Shown here: positions 21,615 through 33,780 of the stretch, one piece after another
Position numbering within the stretch: position 1 is the first letter of the stretch
How the letters are laid out: the number at the start of each line of letters is the position of its first letter
Origin: Lumnitzera littorea
Taxonomy: Eukaryota; Streptophyta; Magnoliopsida; Myrtales; Combretaceae
Direction of reading: 5' to 3'
Length of the DNA stretch: 64,000 bases
NCBI GenBank assembly: GCA_024138015.1
Contig: JAMXBB010000006.1
Location: 75,304,398-75,368,397 of the forward strand
Made by a program: the position numbers and the translations under genes
The notes under the pieces: model-generated
The model's input: the letters and a program-made list of their open reading frames with translations, nothing else
What the model was told of the DNA's origin: nothing
Databases searched by the model: none

Positions 21615-22344
21615 TACGACATGGCATTGCTGCCGTTTAGAGTTATGAGCCTTTGTTCACCTTAGAGATTGAAGATAAGAGAAAAAGGAAACAAATGGAA
21701 GATAGTTGTGCGAAGTTATAGTAAGTGAGTGGTGATGTGTCCATTTGCAAGAGGTTTGGAGAAAGAGAGAGAGGTAGTGGACATGACATATTTCAACAAG
21801 AGCAATCTATGAGAGATTCATTAGGATATGGAAAATGAGACAATTGACCCATTAGTACTTCAGTTAGATATATGAAAATAAAAGGGATGGGTAAGGTGTC
21901 CTTTATCCGAAATTAGAGAGGAAAAGAAGGGATATTTTCCTTCTTATGTCTTATCTAGGTGAGTTAGCTAAATCTAGGAAATAATGAAGAGAGTTTAGCT
22001 AACTAGGTATATGATTGATTAAATCACATCAATTGGATATGTTGTACTTACATAATACCTAATAAAATTTACTAGTACAATATATTACATGTTGCATAAT
22101 ATAATATACATGAAATATTATACGTAGATAGATATACAATTGTACGGCATTATAAGTGGAATGGGGGCAAAAATGTGATAATTTTATTAATTAAGTATTT
22201 TCATTGGCTTAGCTGATATTATAAAGTCTATTGTATAGATAATGTACATGAAAGAAAGTTATATATATACATATATAAAGTAGGGTGCAATATATATATA
22301 GAGGGATAAATTCATAATTTTATTAATGTTACTTCCTAAGCTAT
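21615..22344 (-). repeat. Long inverted repeat, right arm (inner part)
   Basis: Reverse complement of about 20120-20822. Begins TACGACATGGCATTGCTG at the inner edge. Interrupted at 22345 by solo LTR Y2. It carries an extra 60-80 bp (around 21830-21900) relative to the left arm. Confidence 0.85.
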
Positions 22345-23582
22345 TGATAACTCTGATTTTAAACATATTTCATATGGTGATCTTATAGTATTTCCCTTAC
22401 AATTTTGTTTTTTTTAAAGAAATTGATACTTAATTGAGTATAATTTTGATTTCAAGGTTTAAACGCATTCTAGGATTGAAAACGAAGAAAAGGAATCAAG
22501 TTTCACTTAATTCGGAGTTCAAATGAAGGAGTTATGAAGTTTTGAAGTTACATAGTTTGGGACATGGCCATGTCCCCAAGCTGTGTCCATCCAGAAAAAT
22601 TTGCTAAGGTTAGAAAGTTACATGACCTGGGGACACGGCCATGTCCCAGGCCGTGTCTGGTGATGAAAACAGAATCCTTATAATACATATAAAAAGACAT
22701 ATGAGGGTTAAAAGACAGAAGAGACAATAGAAAAGATGGAAGAGACTTGAGGAGAAGGAGAGGAAAAAGGCGAAAGCAACACCAACTTCAAGATTGGAGA
22801 GATTTTTCATCAATCAAAGGGGTTTTTCATGTTTTATTTTATGTTTTTGATGGAACTCGTTTTTAGATTCATTATGATAGCTTAGAATTCGTATATTTAG
22901 GATTATGGAACCTAGGGTTTCATGTGACTCTTGAGTTGATTTATAATTTTCAATAAAGTTTATATCTTTTCTTGATTCAATTATGTTGTTTAATTGGTAA
23001 TTGATAATTCTAGAGTATCAATTTATGATATTATGCATGTTGATTGAGAAATTACATGTATAATTAGATCTTTACATAATTGAAGAGAATTATATGTATA
23101 CTTAGAGATAAGATACGTGTTTCTTCCGAAAAGTTAATTATTTTTGTGGGAATTCATTATACATTAATGCAATTCTAAGTTATATTACTAAGTAAAGAGA
23201 TTCCGATAAATAATTTAGGATTAGGGTTAATATGCTTGAGAAAGGTATTAATTTTAATTGTGAATCCCTCCGGTCAAGAATAATAGAAATTGAATTGAAT
23301 ATATTTTAAGCGGTCACATGTTAAACACTAGGGGAAATAATTCCTAAATACGCTATTACCTTCTTGAAGTCGTTCTTAGTTTTATTGCTTTCTAAATTGT
23401 TTAATCAAGTCTCATAATTAGGTTAGTTTGTTAATTTTAGTATTTTTAATTCATTCAACTCATCACAATTTTTCCATTAGATAATAGAGCTAAGGTTAAT
23501 ATTAGTACTCGAAATCTCTAAGGGATCGACTCGAATTCACATCCGCTATATTAAAATTGATTGGTGCACTTGCCTGATATCA
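22345..23582. mobile_element. Solo LTR, family Y, 1.2 kb (copy 2, inverted relative to copy 1)
   Basis: 1,238 bp between GCTAT at 22340-22344 and 23583-23587. Ends TGATAACTCTG and GCCTGATATCA are the cleanest of the three Y copies. Removing it makes the right arm continuous with the left arm's sequence (AAGCTAT then CTTAATTTAG), which independently confirms the insertion. It keeps the GACACGGCC...GGCCGTGTC inverted repeat at 22632-22657. In the orientation beginning TGATAAC, a TATAATACATATAAA stretch precedes a purine-rich leader. Confidence 0.9.
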
Positions 23583-23813
23583 GCTATCTTAATTTAGTTA
23601 ATTGGTATTATTTGAAATATCTCTAATCATTCAATACTAACTTATATGTTTATACATAATTTGGGGCTAACTTGTTAAAATAGGGCTTTCTTCAAATTTG
23701 GGGTTTTAATTTGTAGTTATGCATATTTAAGTTGACTCCTCGTGGGACTGACACTTGAACTCATACTTGTTTTAAATTTATACTATAACTTGACTAAGTG
23801 CACTTACTTATCA
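23583..23813 (-). repeat. Inverted repeat right arm (outer part) and LTR-like terminus
   Basis: 23583-23726 completes the right arm. Continuing outward, the minus strand starts at 23813 with TGATAAGTAAGTGCACTTAG, followed by GTCAGTCCCACGAGGA. That is the layout of a Tat/Athila-type LTR start. The left arm has no obvious equivalent, so either it lost its terminus or the arms are two independent LTRs in opposite orientation. Confidence 0.5.
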
Positions 23814-25453
23814 TACAATATACACATGATCACACTCCCTAATGAATAGATGTAATCTACTCTCTATGCACATATCCACTTACTTGGCCTATGGTACTTT
23901 CCTAAGCTTACTCGTTAGCACGAGCTTCTTCTTTCCCGACTTTAACTAACACGAGTCAATACTATTAAGGTCAACAATAGATCCCATGTATATATAAATA
24001 CATATATATATATTTATTTATTTCAACTTGATAATGACTTGTTGCTTTTTAGTTTGCTCAAGACTGCATCTAACTTAGTTTTTGACTTAGCTTCTGTTTT
24101 AACTTCTTACTTAACTTCTAAATCATTCTCTAACTCGGTCTAACTTCAAATTTTCTAATCAAACACTATTTAACTTTTATCTACAATTTACTAATTAAGA
24201 ATCTCTAAGCATTTCATCTAACTCAGTAATCTAAATTTTACTTATACAAAAACCCCTAAGCATAGCCTCCGATTGTATCTATATTTTAGCTTCTGAATTC
24301 AATAGAATACTATACTTACTCACATATTTTCACTTTTCAACTAAACAAAGCTAAGACTAGTATAAATTATTTCAAATACAATAGTAGCTAAGACTCTCCC
24401 CTGTTACGATTTTAATTGTGTAAATTACCTTATATCATCATATTTGGTAAATTATGCCCAAATAGTAGGAAAATATGTACTAATTAGTATCCATACGCTA
24501 CTAAAGCTATGAAAAATATATTATACTTAGTAAATTATAGTTGTTATATTTTGGTTATGAAAAATACTAAAACAGAGTAATATAAAGGTACTTCAAAATA
24601 CTTGTTTTGGCTTGATTTTATCAATAATTAGCTAAAAATAGGTAAGTAATTATAATTAAATTCAAAATTATAATATAACCTATATTTCATCATCACTAAT
24701 CATCAAAAATTGTATCATGTTGATTTTATTCACAATTTATTGAAAAATCCAATTATTCTTTTAATTTAGAAAATTGCCAACAAACACTAAATAAATTACA
24801 ATAAATAATAAACATAATTTTCTTAAAAATTCTTATTACCACAATTTAGTGCATATTAAAAGTGTGCTATTAAAAAATTTTCAACTTGAAATATCATCAT
24901 TTAATATTTTGAAAAATTTATTCAAAATTCACTAAAACATAGCATGTTGTCAAGAAAGTGCTATTGATCAATGTTATTTCAACAAAATAAAATTACTATA
25001 TGAAATAATACTTAAAATAACCATAAGAAAAAAATTTTCATAATTTCTTAGATTGATTTGCTATTTTTAGAAATTCAATGAAAATGGGATAAAAGTTTTG
25101 TACACCAGGTATATAACATGTATATTATACGACTATATAATCTCATTATAAGTTATTTAGCTCCTAAATATTATTTTTATCAGTCAAATAATTTATTTCT
25201 AAAGCCTCATTATGTTTTTGAGCTTAAACATTGAATTCTTGATAATTATTGAACAATCATGGTAAAGATGTGTTTTATTGCAATTAAATATTATATATTT
25301 TTTATTTTGAGAAGCTGATCTACTAGGACTCTTTATCTAATTTTTGCAACCTCATATTAAAGTTTGACCCAATTTGCACACAAATGTTTGAAAGCCCTAA
25401 ATTGTACTAAATTCCCTAACTCATGTCGATAGTTCCGCAGCTAGGGTCTCATA
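23814..25453 (-). repeat. Probable remainder of Tekay LTR copy D
   Basis: AT-rich non-coding sequence. The right end (GCAGCTAGGGTCTCATA) resembles the complement of the Tekay LTR start (TGTAAACCC...). The interval between the inverted repeat and the next element is about the size expected for the rest of an LTR starting at 19203. The left and right flanks do not show matching 5-bp repeats, so the link is tentative. (TA)n at about 23990-24015. Confidence 0.35.
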
Positions 25454-25491
25454 ATATAAAACTCATCATTTGACTCTCCATACACTCCATA
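25454..25491 (-). pseudogene. Envelope-like gene fragment (Sirevirus 2), left of Tekay insert
   Basis: 38 bp that on the minus strand read YGVYGESNDEFYI, matching YGELVDEFY of the envelope-like gene at 17330-17400. The preceding residues (NIRDV) are on the other side of the 10-kb Tekay element, at 35544 onwards. The two fragments align collinearly with the intact copy, so the gypsy element sits inside this gene. Confidence 0.6.
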
Positions 25492-28400
25492 TATCACAAC
25501 CCGGAGGGGATCAAGTTGTGGTAGTGCCGTTATGTAATACGAAAAGATTTGAAATTAAGCACCATCATTGATCAAAGGCCTTCAGCATACTATTCGAGGC
25601 ATTTCACAACTACAACTTCTTCCAAGTAACTAACATTAAGTAATAGCCGAGCACATAATATAAAATCATTTCATCCATTTAAAACTAACACAAACATAAT
25701 AAGGTTTTCCCTAAATAAAAGTTATACAATACCATGATAAGTCATCACTAATAGTCTAAGCTACTTAATAAACTAAGGATACTTAATGAATAAAAATAGA
25801 GAGTTAAAAAATAAGTAAAATGTTTACTCAAGCTCTCATCTTCTTCACACTAATTAACCCCATGCCAGTGTAACTAACCTCGAGTATCCTATGGCTTGAC
25901 TCTAACTAAAGAACTTATTGCAATAACAAACTATAGGGAGGTAAGCTTAATTGCTTAGTGAGTAACCTTCCTACCTTACTAACAAACAATATCAAACAAG
26001 TTATTAATCAAGCGTATGAATGCATAAACAAGCATATGCATTGCAGCAGTATATACAGTCGGCTAGTAACTGTATACAACATAGTTTTAACGCTCATCAT
26101 TTCTCGGGTTGGGAAGTATTTTGGCACTTCAAGACCTTGGTATCTACGTCCAATAAAAAGCCTCTTTAATAATATCATCAACCTTAGTAGTAAACATGTC
26201 ATGACCTCAAATAGAAGGTGGCACTCCCTGGAGCCGAGTAATTCCCAAAGGTTAATGTAAGAACATGTTGTATGAAATACATCATACAATAACAATCTCA
26301 ATACACAATATAAAACATGGATCCAACTAAGCATAATCTCCTATTCTACCACATGATGTTGATGCCCTTAAATTCATGTTATAAGATGCAATACATGACC
26401 AGTTTAATTAAGGGTCGAATATTTATTAGCTTAGATTCATTGGTGGCCAAACAATTATATTCAAACACTCTAATATCCTGAATTCTAATGCAGTAAGCAT
26501 AGATATTCAAATTATCTTAAGATATTTTGCAATCACTATCAATCATAGAAAACACATACAATATCCGATATACCCTAACATGCAATAGATTTAATTATCA
26601 AATATACTTAGATAGTATACTAACTACAAGCATACAACAAGTAAAATAGGAGGTAGTATACTCACTCAGCCATGACACTTAGCAATCTCAATAGTCCTCG
26701 AATGAGTCTAACTCAATATCCTCGTCACTTGGAGAATACAATTAAAGTCTATGAGTATTCTATTTGCATTAGCTAACTATGCTTATTGCTCACTAATTGT
26801 ATTTTAATTATTTTCATAATTCAAACTTATTTTCTTTATTTTAATTCTATTTTTAGTGATCTTATAGGTAGTTTCATTGTTTTCGAATGTTCTTCCATTT
26901 GATGAGGTTATTTTTAGGTATTTAAATCAACAAGTTCTCAGTTTGGGCGTTATAAGGTCATAGGCCCAAATGGTCAGTTAGGTCACTTTAGGGTTTGGGT
27001 GGCTTTTGATCTTAAGCATTATACTTAATAATTTAGGCTTTCTTTCAAGTATTTTAAATGGGTTTTTTCTACCCAACACTTAAATTTTTGGTATGGGCTC
27101 TGGTAATACTCTTATGGATCTAAATGGGCCCTTTGTTTAAGTTTAAGGTTTTAAATCACTAAGGAGCCTATATTAAGTGTCTTGGATAGACCTTTAGGCT
27201 TAGTGAGTCTCTTAATTAACTTATTCTAAGCCTTTCAACCTAAGGTTTAAATTTACTCACTTATTGACTTGGGCTTTAAAGTGAGTTCTTTTGGCCTTTT
27301 TTAGCTTAAATTACATTTTAAGGCTTTAGGCATAATCTTACTTATCTTTTTAGGCTTAAGCCTAACATTGGCCTTAAGTTTAGTCTACTTTTAATAAGTT
27401 TATAGATCTGGTTATTAATGTTATAGTGGTTATTAACACCATTTTAAAGCCTCTAATCACTAGCTAAGCTAATTTAGGGCCTTAGCTACATTTAGCCTAT
27501 TTAATATGGTTAATTAAATCTTAAATCATACTTAACACTAAATAATTATGTTATTAGGTTAATAAAATAATTTTTACATAGTTGAAGGGTCCATGAAAGT
27601 GGTATACATCTAGTGTTCTTAGGGTCATTTCTTCAATTTTCATGCAATACTTGTTTTTAAGGCGATTTCACTTAAGTAACCTTTGTTTTTACCTATCTAT
27701 AACTATAATCATAACATAAAAATCTATAAACAAGCAATGTGGCATCATGTAAGTGGCGGCATGTAAAGAAAATGGGGGTTCCATCATAGTTACTTAATGA
27801 TTTAGTCCAAAAATCAACACTACACTACACTACCTTACTTGTTAATGTTGTAACTGTTACTAAAGTGTGTTTTTCTTTTGCTAAACCCTTACTCGCTCTT
27901 CATGAAACACCCTAAAACATCTAGAACATTACTGTAACATAAAGTTTATCCATTAAAATATAAGCTCTTAACATTATCCTACATGAAAAACTAACCTAAA
28001 CACTTATTGGAGCAAGGAGTGGAAGTGGCCTCTTTGAAGGGTTGTACTGTGAGTATAAGTGTATGTGTAGATGTGAGTGTGTGTAGAAAAATAAGAGGGA
28101 CATGTGTGTGTAGAGTGAGGCTTGGTGTTAGGTGGTGGCAATGGTGTAGTGATCAGTGGTGGTAGGTGTATGGGTGGCCAGATGGGAAGTTTAAGAGTGT
28201 TTTGGGTGTTTGATTTTTAGAGAGTGTTTTTGGGTTTGGAAGAAAGAACAAAATGAGTGAGGAAGAGAGGGATGACTAGTGGGTAACAAGAGATAGTATG
28301 GGGGACAATGTATGTGTTTTTTAGGTAATTAAGGACTTTGGCCAAAATGGTGACCATGTACCCTTTTGCTATATTACCATTTTAGAGAAGATCTTATCCC

Positions 28401-28891
28401 TTTAGGATACAAGATATTTTAAGGTCATTAATGTTTTGTCTCTTGGCCCTTAATTGTGTTTAACTTATATTTAATTAAGATGTAATGATAGTTGGTTATA
28501 TATTAGGTTTTGATTAGGGTAATTGATAGTAGTTAGGCATAGTTAGGCATAATTAGGCTAGTTAAGGGTAATTAAGATACGTTTAGCGTATAGTTAAATT
28601 TTGATGTCACACCTTAGTTAATCCAAGTACTTACATGTATGCCTAGGGTTTAATGATCTTTTTAGGATTTTATTATCATCCTAAGGTTTTTTAAGTATTA
28701 GGGTTCCTAGGGTCCTTACTCGTTTAGTTAGGGTTTAAGAGCTTTACTTCTTTTAGGGTTTTAGTTTAACATTTAGGGTTTGATTCTTTTACCTATGGTT
28801 TTATTATTAGGTTTAAGAGGTTGTAGGGACTATTTATAGACTTTTTCATCTAACTTTGCTTTTTGGTTACTGAAATCTCATAGGATTTATA
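25492..28891 (-). repeat. 3' LTR of the Tekay element
   Basis: 3,400 bp. On the plus strand it begins TATCACAACCCGG and ends CATAGGATTTATA; each TG/CA end has one transition. 28093-28891 matches 34828-35543 (the 5' LTR), including the recurring AGGGTTT motifs and ATTAGGCATA. A GT-rich patch (28040-28150) and repeated GGGTTT/TAGGG-like motifs at 28500-28800 are simple-sequence drift in the LTR, not telomere. The polypurine tract (complement of CTTCTCTTAAAATAAG) adjoins at 28892 onwards. Confidence 0.75.
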
Positions 28892-30345
28892 TCTTCCTTC
28901 TCTTAAAATAAGTTTTGTCCTCAAAACTTGGAGAAGATTTACTTATTATCTCAAACAACTCTAGGTATTTATGCTTTACCTCCTCTTTAGCCACCTAGGT
29001 AGCCTCCTCTTCTTTTTCATGATTATTCCATAGCACCTTCACATATTTCATCTCTTTGGTCCTAAACTTTTGAGTCTTGCTATCAAGGATGCGAACTAGG
29101 TGCTCTTCATAGGTGTAGTTTTTCTTTAATTGCACTAGCTCCAATTCTATCACTCTATTTGGATCCAAAATGTGCTTTCATAACACTAACACATGGAAGA
29201 AATTATGTAGTCTCAATAAGTTTAGTGGCAAGACCAACTGGTAAGCCAAACTTCCAACTAGGTCCAATACTCCAAAAGGTCCAATGTGTCAAGGGCTTAG
29301 CTTTCCTTGTGTCCTTTCCCTATGCACACTCTTTATTGGCTTCACCTTGAGTTATATATGATCACTTACTTAGAATTCTACCTCCCATCTCTTTAAATCA
29401 ACCTCACTTTTCTGGTGGTCCTAAGCTTCCTTCATCTCTCATCTAATGATAATCACTTTCTTTATAGCCCCTTGTATCAAGTCAAGTCCAAGGGCCAACT
29501 TTTCGATATCATCCAAAAACAAGGTAGATCTACTCTTTTGTCCATACAAAGCTTCATCATGTGGCATTTGAACACTCGAATAGAAATTGTTGTTATATGC
29601 AAATTTGACAAGGGTTAAATGTACGTCCCAACTTCCCTTGAACTCTATGGCACAAGCTCTCAACATGTATTCTAAGGTCAGTATGGTTCTTTCAAATTGT
29701 CCATCCGACTAGGGGTGATAAGTGATACTAAAGCTTAATTAAGTGCCTAAGTTCTTTTGTAAACTCCCCCAAAACTTTGATACAAATCGTAGATCTCGAT
29801 CGGAAACTATGTTCATAGGAACACCATAAGCCTCATAATTTCTTTTACATAGATCTACGCTAACTTCTCTAAGGAGTAAGTCATGTCGATGGAGAGGAAA
29901 TGTGTTGACTTTGTGAGTTTGTCTACAATCACCCATATGGCTTCAAATCCTACTTAGGTCTAAGGTAATCCACTAACAAAATCCATAGTGATTTGTTCCC
30001 ACTTCCATTCAAGAATTTGTAGTGGTTATATAACCCTCTTGGCCTTTGATGTTTTGCTTTAACTCTTTAGCATGTCTCACATTTTTGTACATAGTCGGCT
30101 ATGTCTTATTTCATGCTATTCCACCAAAAACTTTTCTTAAGATCTTGGTATACTTTTGTTCCTCTAAGGTGTACCGAATAACTTGAGTGGTGAGCTTCGC
30201 TCATAATTTCTTTCCTAAGAGAAGCATCTTTTGGTACACATAATCTTTCTTTCAAACACATTGTTCCCGTCTCATAAATACCAAAATCAAGGTACTTTCC
30301 ATGTACCATCTCCTCCCTTACCTTCATTAAAGTTGGATTGATTTG
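28892..30345 (-). pseudogene. Integrase with chromodomain-like tail (Tekay)
   Basis: From 30345 leftward on the minus strand: zinc-binding N-terminus with HHSSYSVHLRGTKVYQDL and CETC (an intact H-H-C-C set, 30060-30190). The catalytic core follows: IWVIVDKLTKSTHFL (about 29895-29940) and NIVSDRDLRFVSKFWGSL (29750-29815) carry the two Asp, and YHP..SDGQFERT (about 29690-29730) the Glu. All three catalytic acids therefore survive, but in different frames. The tail (29000-29150) has YEEHLVRILDSK, KYVKVLWNNHEKEEEATWV and HKYLELFE. This matches the chromodomain-like region that targets Tekay integration to heterochromatin. The polypurine tract follows. Confidence 0.85.
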
Positions 30346-30429
30346 TTAGGCATCTCGATTTCTTTCCATCATTGTAGGTTCAATAACTAGGTTCAACAAT
30401 TCTACTTTTACTTCACTCTAAGTGAATTC

Positions 30430-30965
30430 AGTATTAAGTCTTTCAAATTCCTTTATCAACTTTTGCTATTTGGTGAGAAGTGAAGCAACTTTTGCATGAT
30501 TCTTTTGGCTCAGCGCATCTGCAATAGCATTTACCCATCCTGGGCATTAAGTGATTCCAAGATCATAATCCTTGATTAGTTCAAGCTATCTTCTTTGTCT
30601 CATGTTTAACTCTTTCTAGGTGAAATGATACTTAAGGCTTTTTATGGTCCATGTAAATCCACAACTTTGGCCATACAAGTAATGCCTTGACATTTTGAGA
30701 GCAAAAACCACTGTAGCCAACTTTAGGTTGTATGTATGATAATTCAGCTCATGTAACCTTAATTGTTACGAAGCATAAGCTATGAATTTTCCACTCTGCA
30801 TCATCATACAACCTAAACCATTCCTTAAGGCATCATTGTATACTATGAAAGGCTCATTAGAATTAGGTAGGACTAGAATCGATGTAGATACTAGTCTACA
30901 CTTTAACTCCTAAAAGCTCTACTCCCTCTTGTTGGTCCATTCATATTTTACATTCTTTTGAATCA
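30430..30965 (-). pseudogene. RNase H domain (Tekay)
   Basis: Minus strand: FIVYNDALRNGLGCMMMQSG (about 30780-30850) keeps the first catalytic Asp. Then FIAYAS, LHELNYHTYNLKLATVVFAL, SRHYLYGQSC and SLKYHFT follow, ending with LELIKDYDLGIT and INAIADALSQK-like linker residues near 30500-30560. Stops interrupt at several points. Neighbouring RT and integrase are in the normal gypsy order. Confidence 0.8.
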
Positions 30966-31850
30966 ACTAAGTGAGTGGTCGAGCTATAGTGGAGAAGTTC
31001 CTAGCAAATATCCTATAGTACCCAACTAATCCTAGGAAATTACGCACTTTAGTGACTATCTCTGACCTATTCCATTCAACTATGGCCTTTAACTTCTCAG
31101 GATTAACTGTTATTCCATCACCTGATATTATGTGTCTAAGAAAAGAGATCTCCTTTAGCCAAAAATTGCATTTAGACAGCTTTGCATATAGTTTGTGTTC
31201 TCTTAAAATTTGTAACACCATTCTTAAATGTTACTCGTATTGATCAAGAGATGAAGAATATACCAAGATGTCATTGATGAAGACAATCACACATTTGTCT
31301 AGTAATGCCTGAAACACACAATTCATTAAGTCCATGAAGGTAGTTGGTGCATTAGTCAAATAGAAAGGTATCACTAGAAACTGATAATGTTGGTACCTCA
31401 TCCTAAATGCAGTCTTGGAAACATTATCTAACTTGATCCTTAGTTGATGGCATTCGGATCTCAAATCAATCTAAGAAAAAACTTTAGCATCCTTTAACTG
31501 GTCAAATAAGTGGTCTATCTATGGTAGGGAATACTTGTTCTTGATAGTTACCTTATTCAAATCTCTATAATCTATATGCAACCTCATAGATCGATCTCTC
31601 TTCTTTACAAACAACATGGGTACTCCCTAAGGTGACACATTGGGTCAGATGAATCTTTGGTCAAGTAACTCTTGCAATTGCTTTTTCAACACTTTCAATT
31701 CTACTAAAACCATCCTATAAGGGGCTTTTGAGATAGGCTCGGTACCTAGCAGCAAATCAATGATGAAGCTAACCTCCCTTTAAGGTGGCAATCCTAGAAG
31801 TTCATTGGAAAAAAAACATTAAGGAACTCATTTCATCCAATTAGGGCTTC
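30966..31850 (-). pseudogene. Reverse transcriptase (Tekay)
   Basis: Minus strand from about 31850: SFIIDLLLGTEPISKAPYRM, LKVLKKQLQELLDQRFI, PMLFVKKRDRSMRLHIDYRD (31570-31640), KYSLPXIDHLFDQLK, and open frames 31231-31464 and 30967-31221. The latter hold FRMRYQHYQFLVIPF, the catalytic motif VIVFINDILVYSS, KLSKCNFWLKEISFLRHIIS and VRNFLGLVGYYRIFARNFS. The first Asp of the YVDD-type motif is Asn here (FIND), so the enzyme is inactive even apart from its frameshifts. Confidence 0.9.
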
Positions 31851-32340
31851 TCTTAGTCGACCTTAATTGTGTTTAAGCTAATTTCTACCCAAGCTTGAAA
31901 TCCTTTATCTAAGGTTATCTCGAGTGAGCATATCTCACTCGACTTATCAATCACTCATCGTCCTTTAGAAGTGGCCTTTATCTCATTTAGAGTCTCAAAT
32001 TCTACTTTCTTGCTCTAGTAATCTAGCTTAGCTCTTATTGCTAACATCTAACTCATACCTAGGATGACTTCATAATTGTTCATCTCAAGCACTATCATGT
32101 CAGTGAAAGTTTCACGATCTTGAATTTTCAAATGGTAGTTATTCACCAACTCTTGTGTTACTACTACACTTTTAGTAAGGATCTTAATCCCAAAGCACAA
32201 CTCTGTAACCTCAACGTATAGTCTTGCTTGCTCAACAACTTTAGGTGTGATAAAGGAGTAAGTTGCTCTTGTATCAAACAAGGTATACACAAGTAAGTTA
32301 GAGACATGGATAGTCCCTGAACTATCATAGTTTTCATTAT
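31851..32340 (-). pseudogene. Aspartic protease (Tekay)
   Basis: An 80-residue open stretch at 32048-32290 reads LFDTRATYSFITPKVVEQA. This is the gypsy protease active-site region, in which DTGA has become DTRA. It ends NNYEVILGMS, corresponding to the ..ILGMDWL box that leads into RT. The region 31851-32047 is the protease to RT linker with stops. Confidence 0.8.
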
Positions 32341-33780
32341 TTTTTATAGTTGGTTATAAAGCATCTTTTAATTCTCTTAAATTCTTCTTTTCCTACTTCC
32401 CACATTTTGGTACACTCTATATCCACTATTGCTTCTAAAAAAGAAAACATGAGTTAAGTTACATACTTACAAAAAATCCAGTATTTGTAGTGTCTCCCTC
32501 TTCGAAGGAAACAACATCCTCTTTAAGTCCATCATCTACATAATCCCACTCAGCCTCTAAGTTATAAACTCTAGCATGTGTAGGTGCTCTTAGTCTATCC
32601 TACATTTGTCTTAGGCCTCTTGCTTATCTGTAAGCTATTAGGCGACCAAGGAAGGGCCATAAGGTGAGCTAGTTAGGTAGCTGGTACGACTCTCCTCTGT
32701 GGGCAATTTAGAGAAATATGCCTTGTTTGCTGACATACAAAGCAAGTCATGGTGGCTTTCTTGGGACACTTAGCTATGCGATGACTACCATCCTTACATA
32801 AGAAACACTTATGTTACAATTGGGGGCACTCCTTAAGGTAATGTCCTCCTTCACACATCCAGCGTTTGACTGTACCAATCCTTAATCTAAAACCCATCAT
32901 ATCTAGCCACTACTAATGGCCATGACTCATCATAATCCTCTTACCTTTCTTAATAAAACTAGGTCCTTCAAATGACCTCTTCCCCACCCTAGGCCTTTCC
33001 ATCCTATCCTTAGAACTCTTAGCACTCTCAACAATCTGAGCCATCTCAATAGCCTCTTGAAAGTCTCAAGGTTAGAACTCTCGCACATGGCACTTAGTGT
33101 CAAATTTAATCCTTTGATAAAAACCTGCATCTTTAACTTATCACTAACCTAGAAACGTCATCAACAAATTATAGCAACCTATTAAATTGTACATCATAGT
33201 GATCTATTATATGGTTCCCTCTCTGAATAGAGAGAACAACATCACTGTACTATAGCTTCAAAGACTTAAGAAAATAATTAGAAATGAACTCTCTCCTAAA
33301 CACCTCCCAAGTGATCAGTTCTCTAGTTGTCCATCACTTTCACTCCAACCATGTTCTAGCATAGAGTCTTAGCATATAAATACTATAAGTGACTCGCAGG
33401 TGATGAGGAATCTCAAATGCTTAAAAAATCTACTCAATTTGCATAATCCAATCCTTTGCCTCCTTTGGGTGGCTAGTTACCCCATTAAAGTACTTGGTAC
33501 ACTTAATAAATCAAGGACCTTTGAGGTTAGGGATTTAGGGTTACTGCAAGGGCTAAGTAAACCCACTCAATTGGAGGTGGCAGTTGTGGGGGTACTTCCT
33601 CATCAATATAGGGGGTAGAATGGGAGTTGGTGGGGTCCCATCCCTCTCACGAAAGGCTCTCAGCATCTCCTGTACTACAATCAGCACCTCCTCTACATGA
33701 TCTTTCAAGGGGTTCTACTCTAGTGGATCCATTACATGATCTCGCCTTACTAAGGGCCTATCTCATCCTCGCCTATTTGT
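32341..33780 (-). pseudogene. Gag with three zinc knuckles (Tekay)
   Basis: Minus strand: the capsid segment around 33150-33350 resembles WEVFRREFISNYFLKSLK, the usual gypsy gag helix. This is followed by a basic linker (32930-33130) and then knuckles at 32700-32890: a degenerate CEGGHYLKEC, then CFLCKDGSHRIAKC and CFVCQQTRHISLNC. The last two are intact CX2CX4HX4C motifs. Such knuckles bind element RNA. 32341-32690 is a disordered linker to the protease. Confidence 0.8.

Noticed and set aside
19203..25453. A single clean Tekay solo LTR interrupted by the inverted repeat
   Set aside because: Attractive because both ends look LTR-like, but the flanking 5-mers (ATCAG on the left, AATAT on the right) do not match and the middle junctions are unclear, so I kept the two parts as separate, low-confidence fragments.
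28450..28800. Interstitial telomere-like repeat (many TTAGGGTTT motifs)
   Set aside because: Units are irregularly spaced and the same stretch occurs in the partner LTR at 35170-35460, so it is ordinary LTR sequence.
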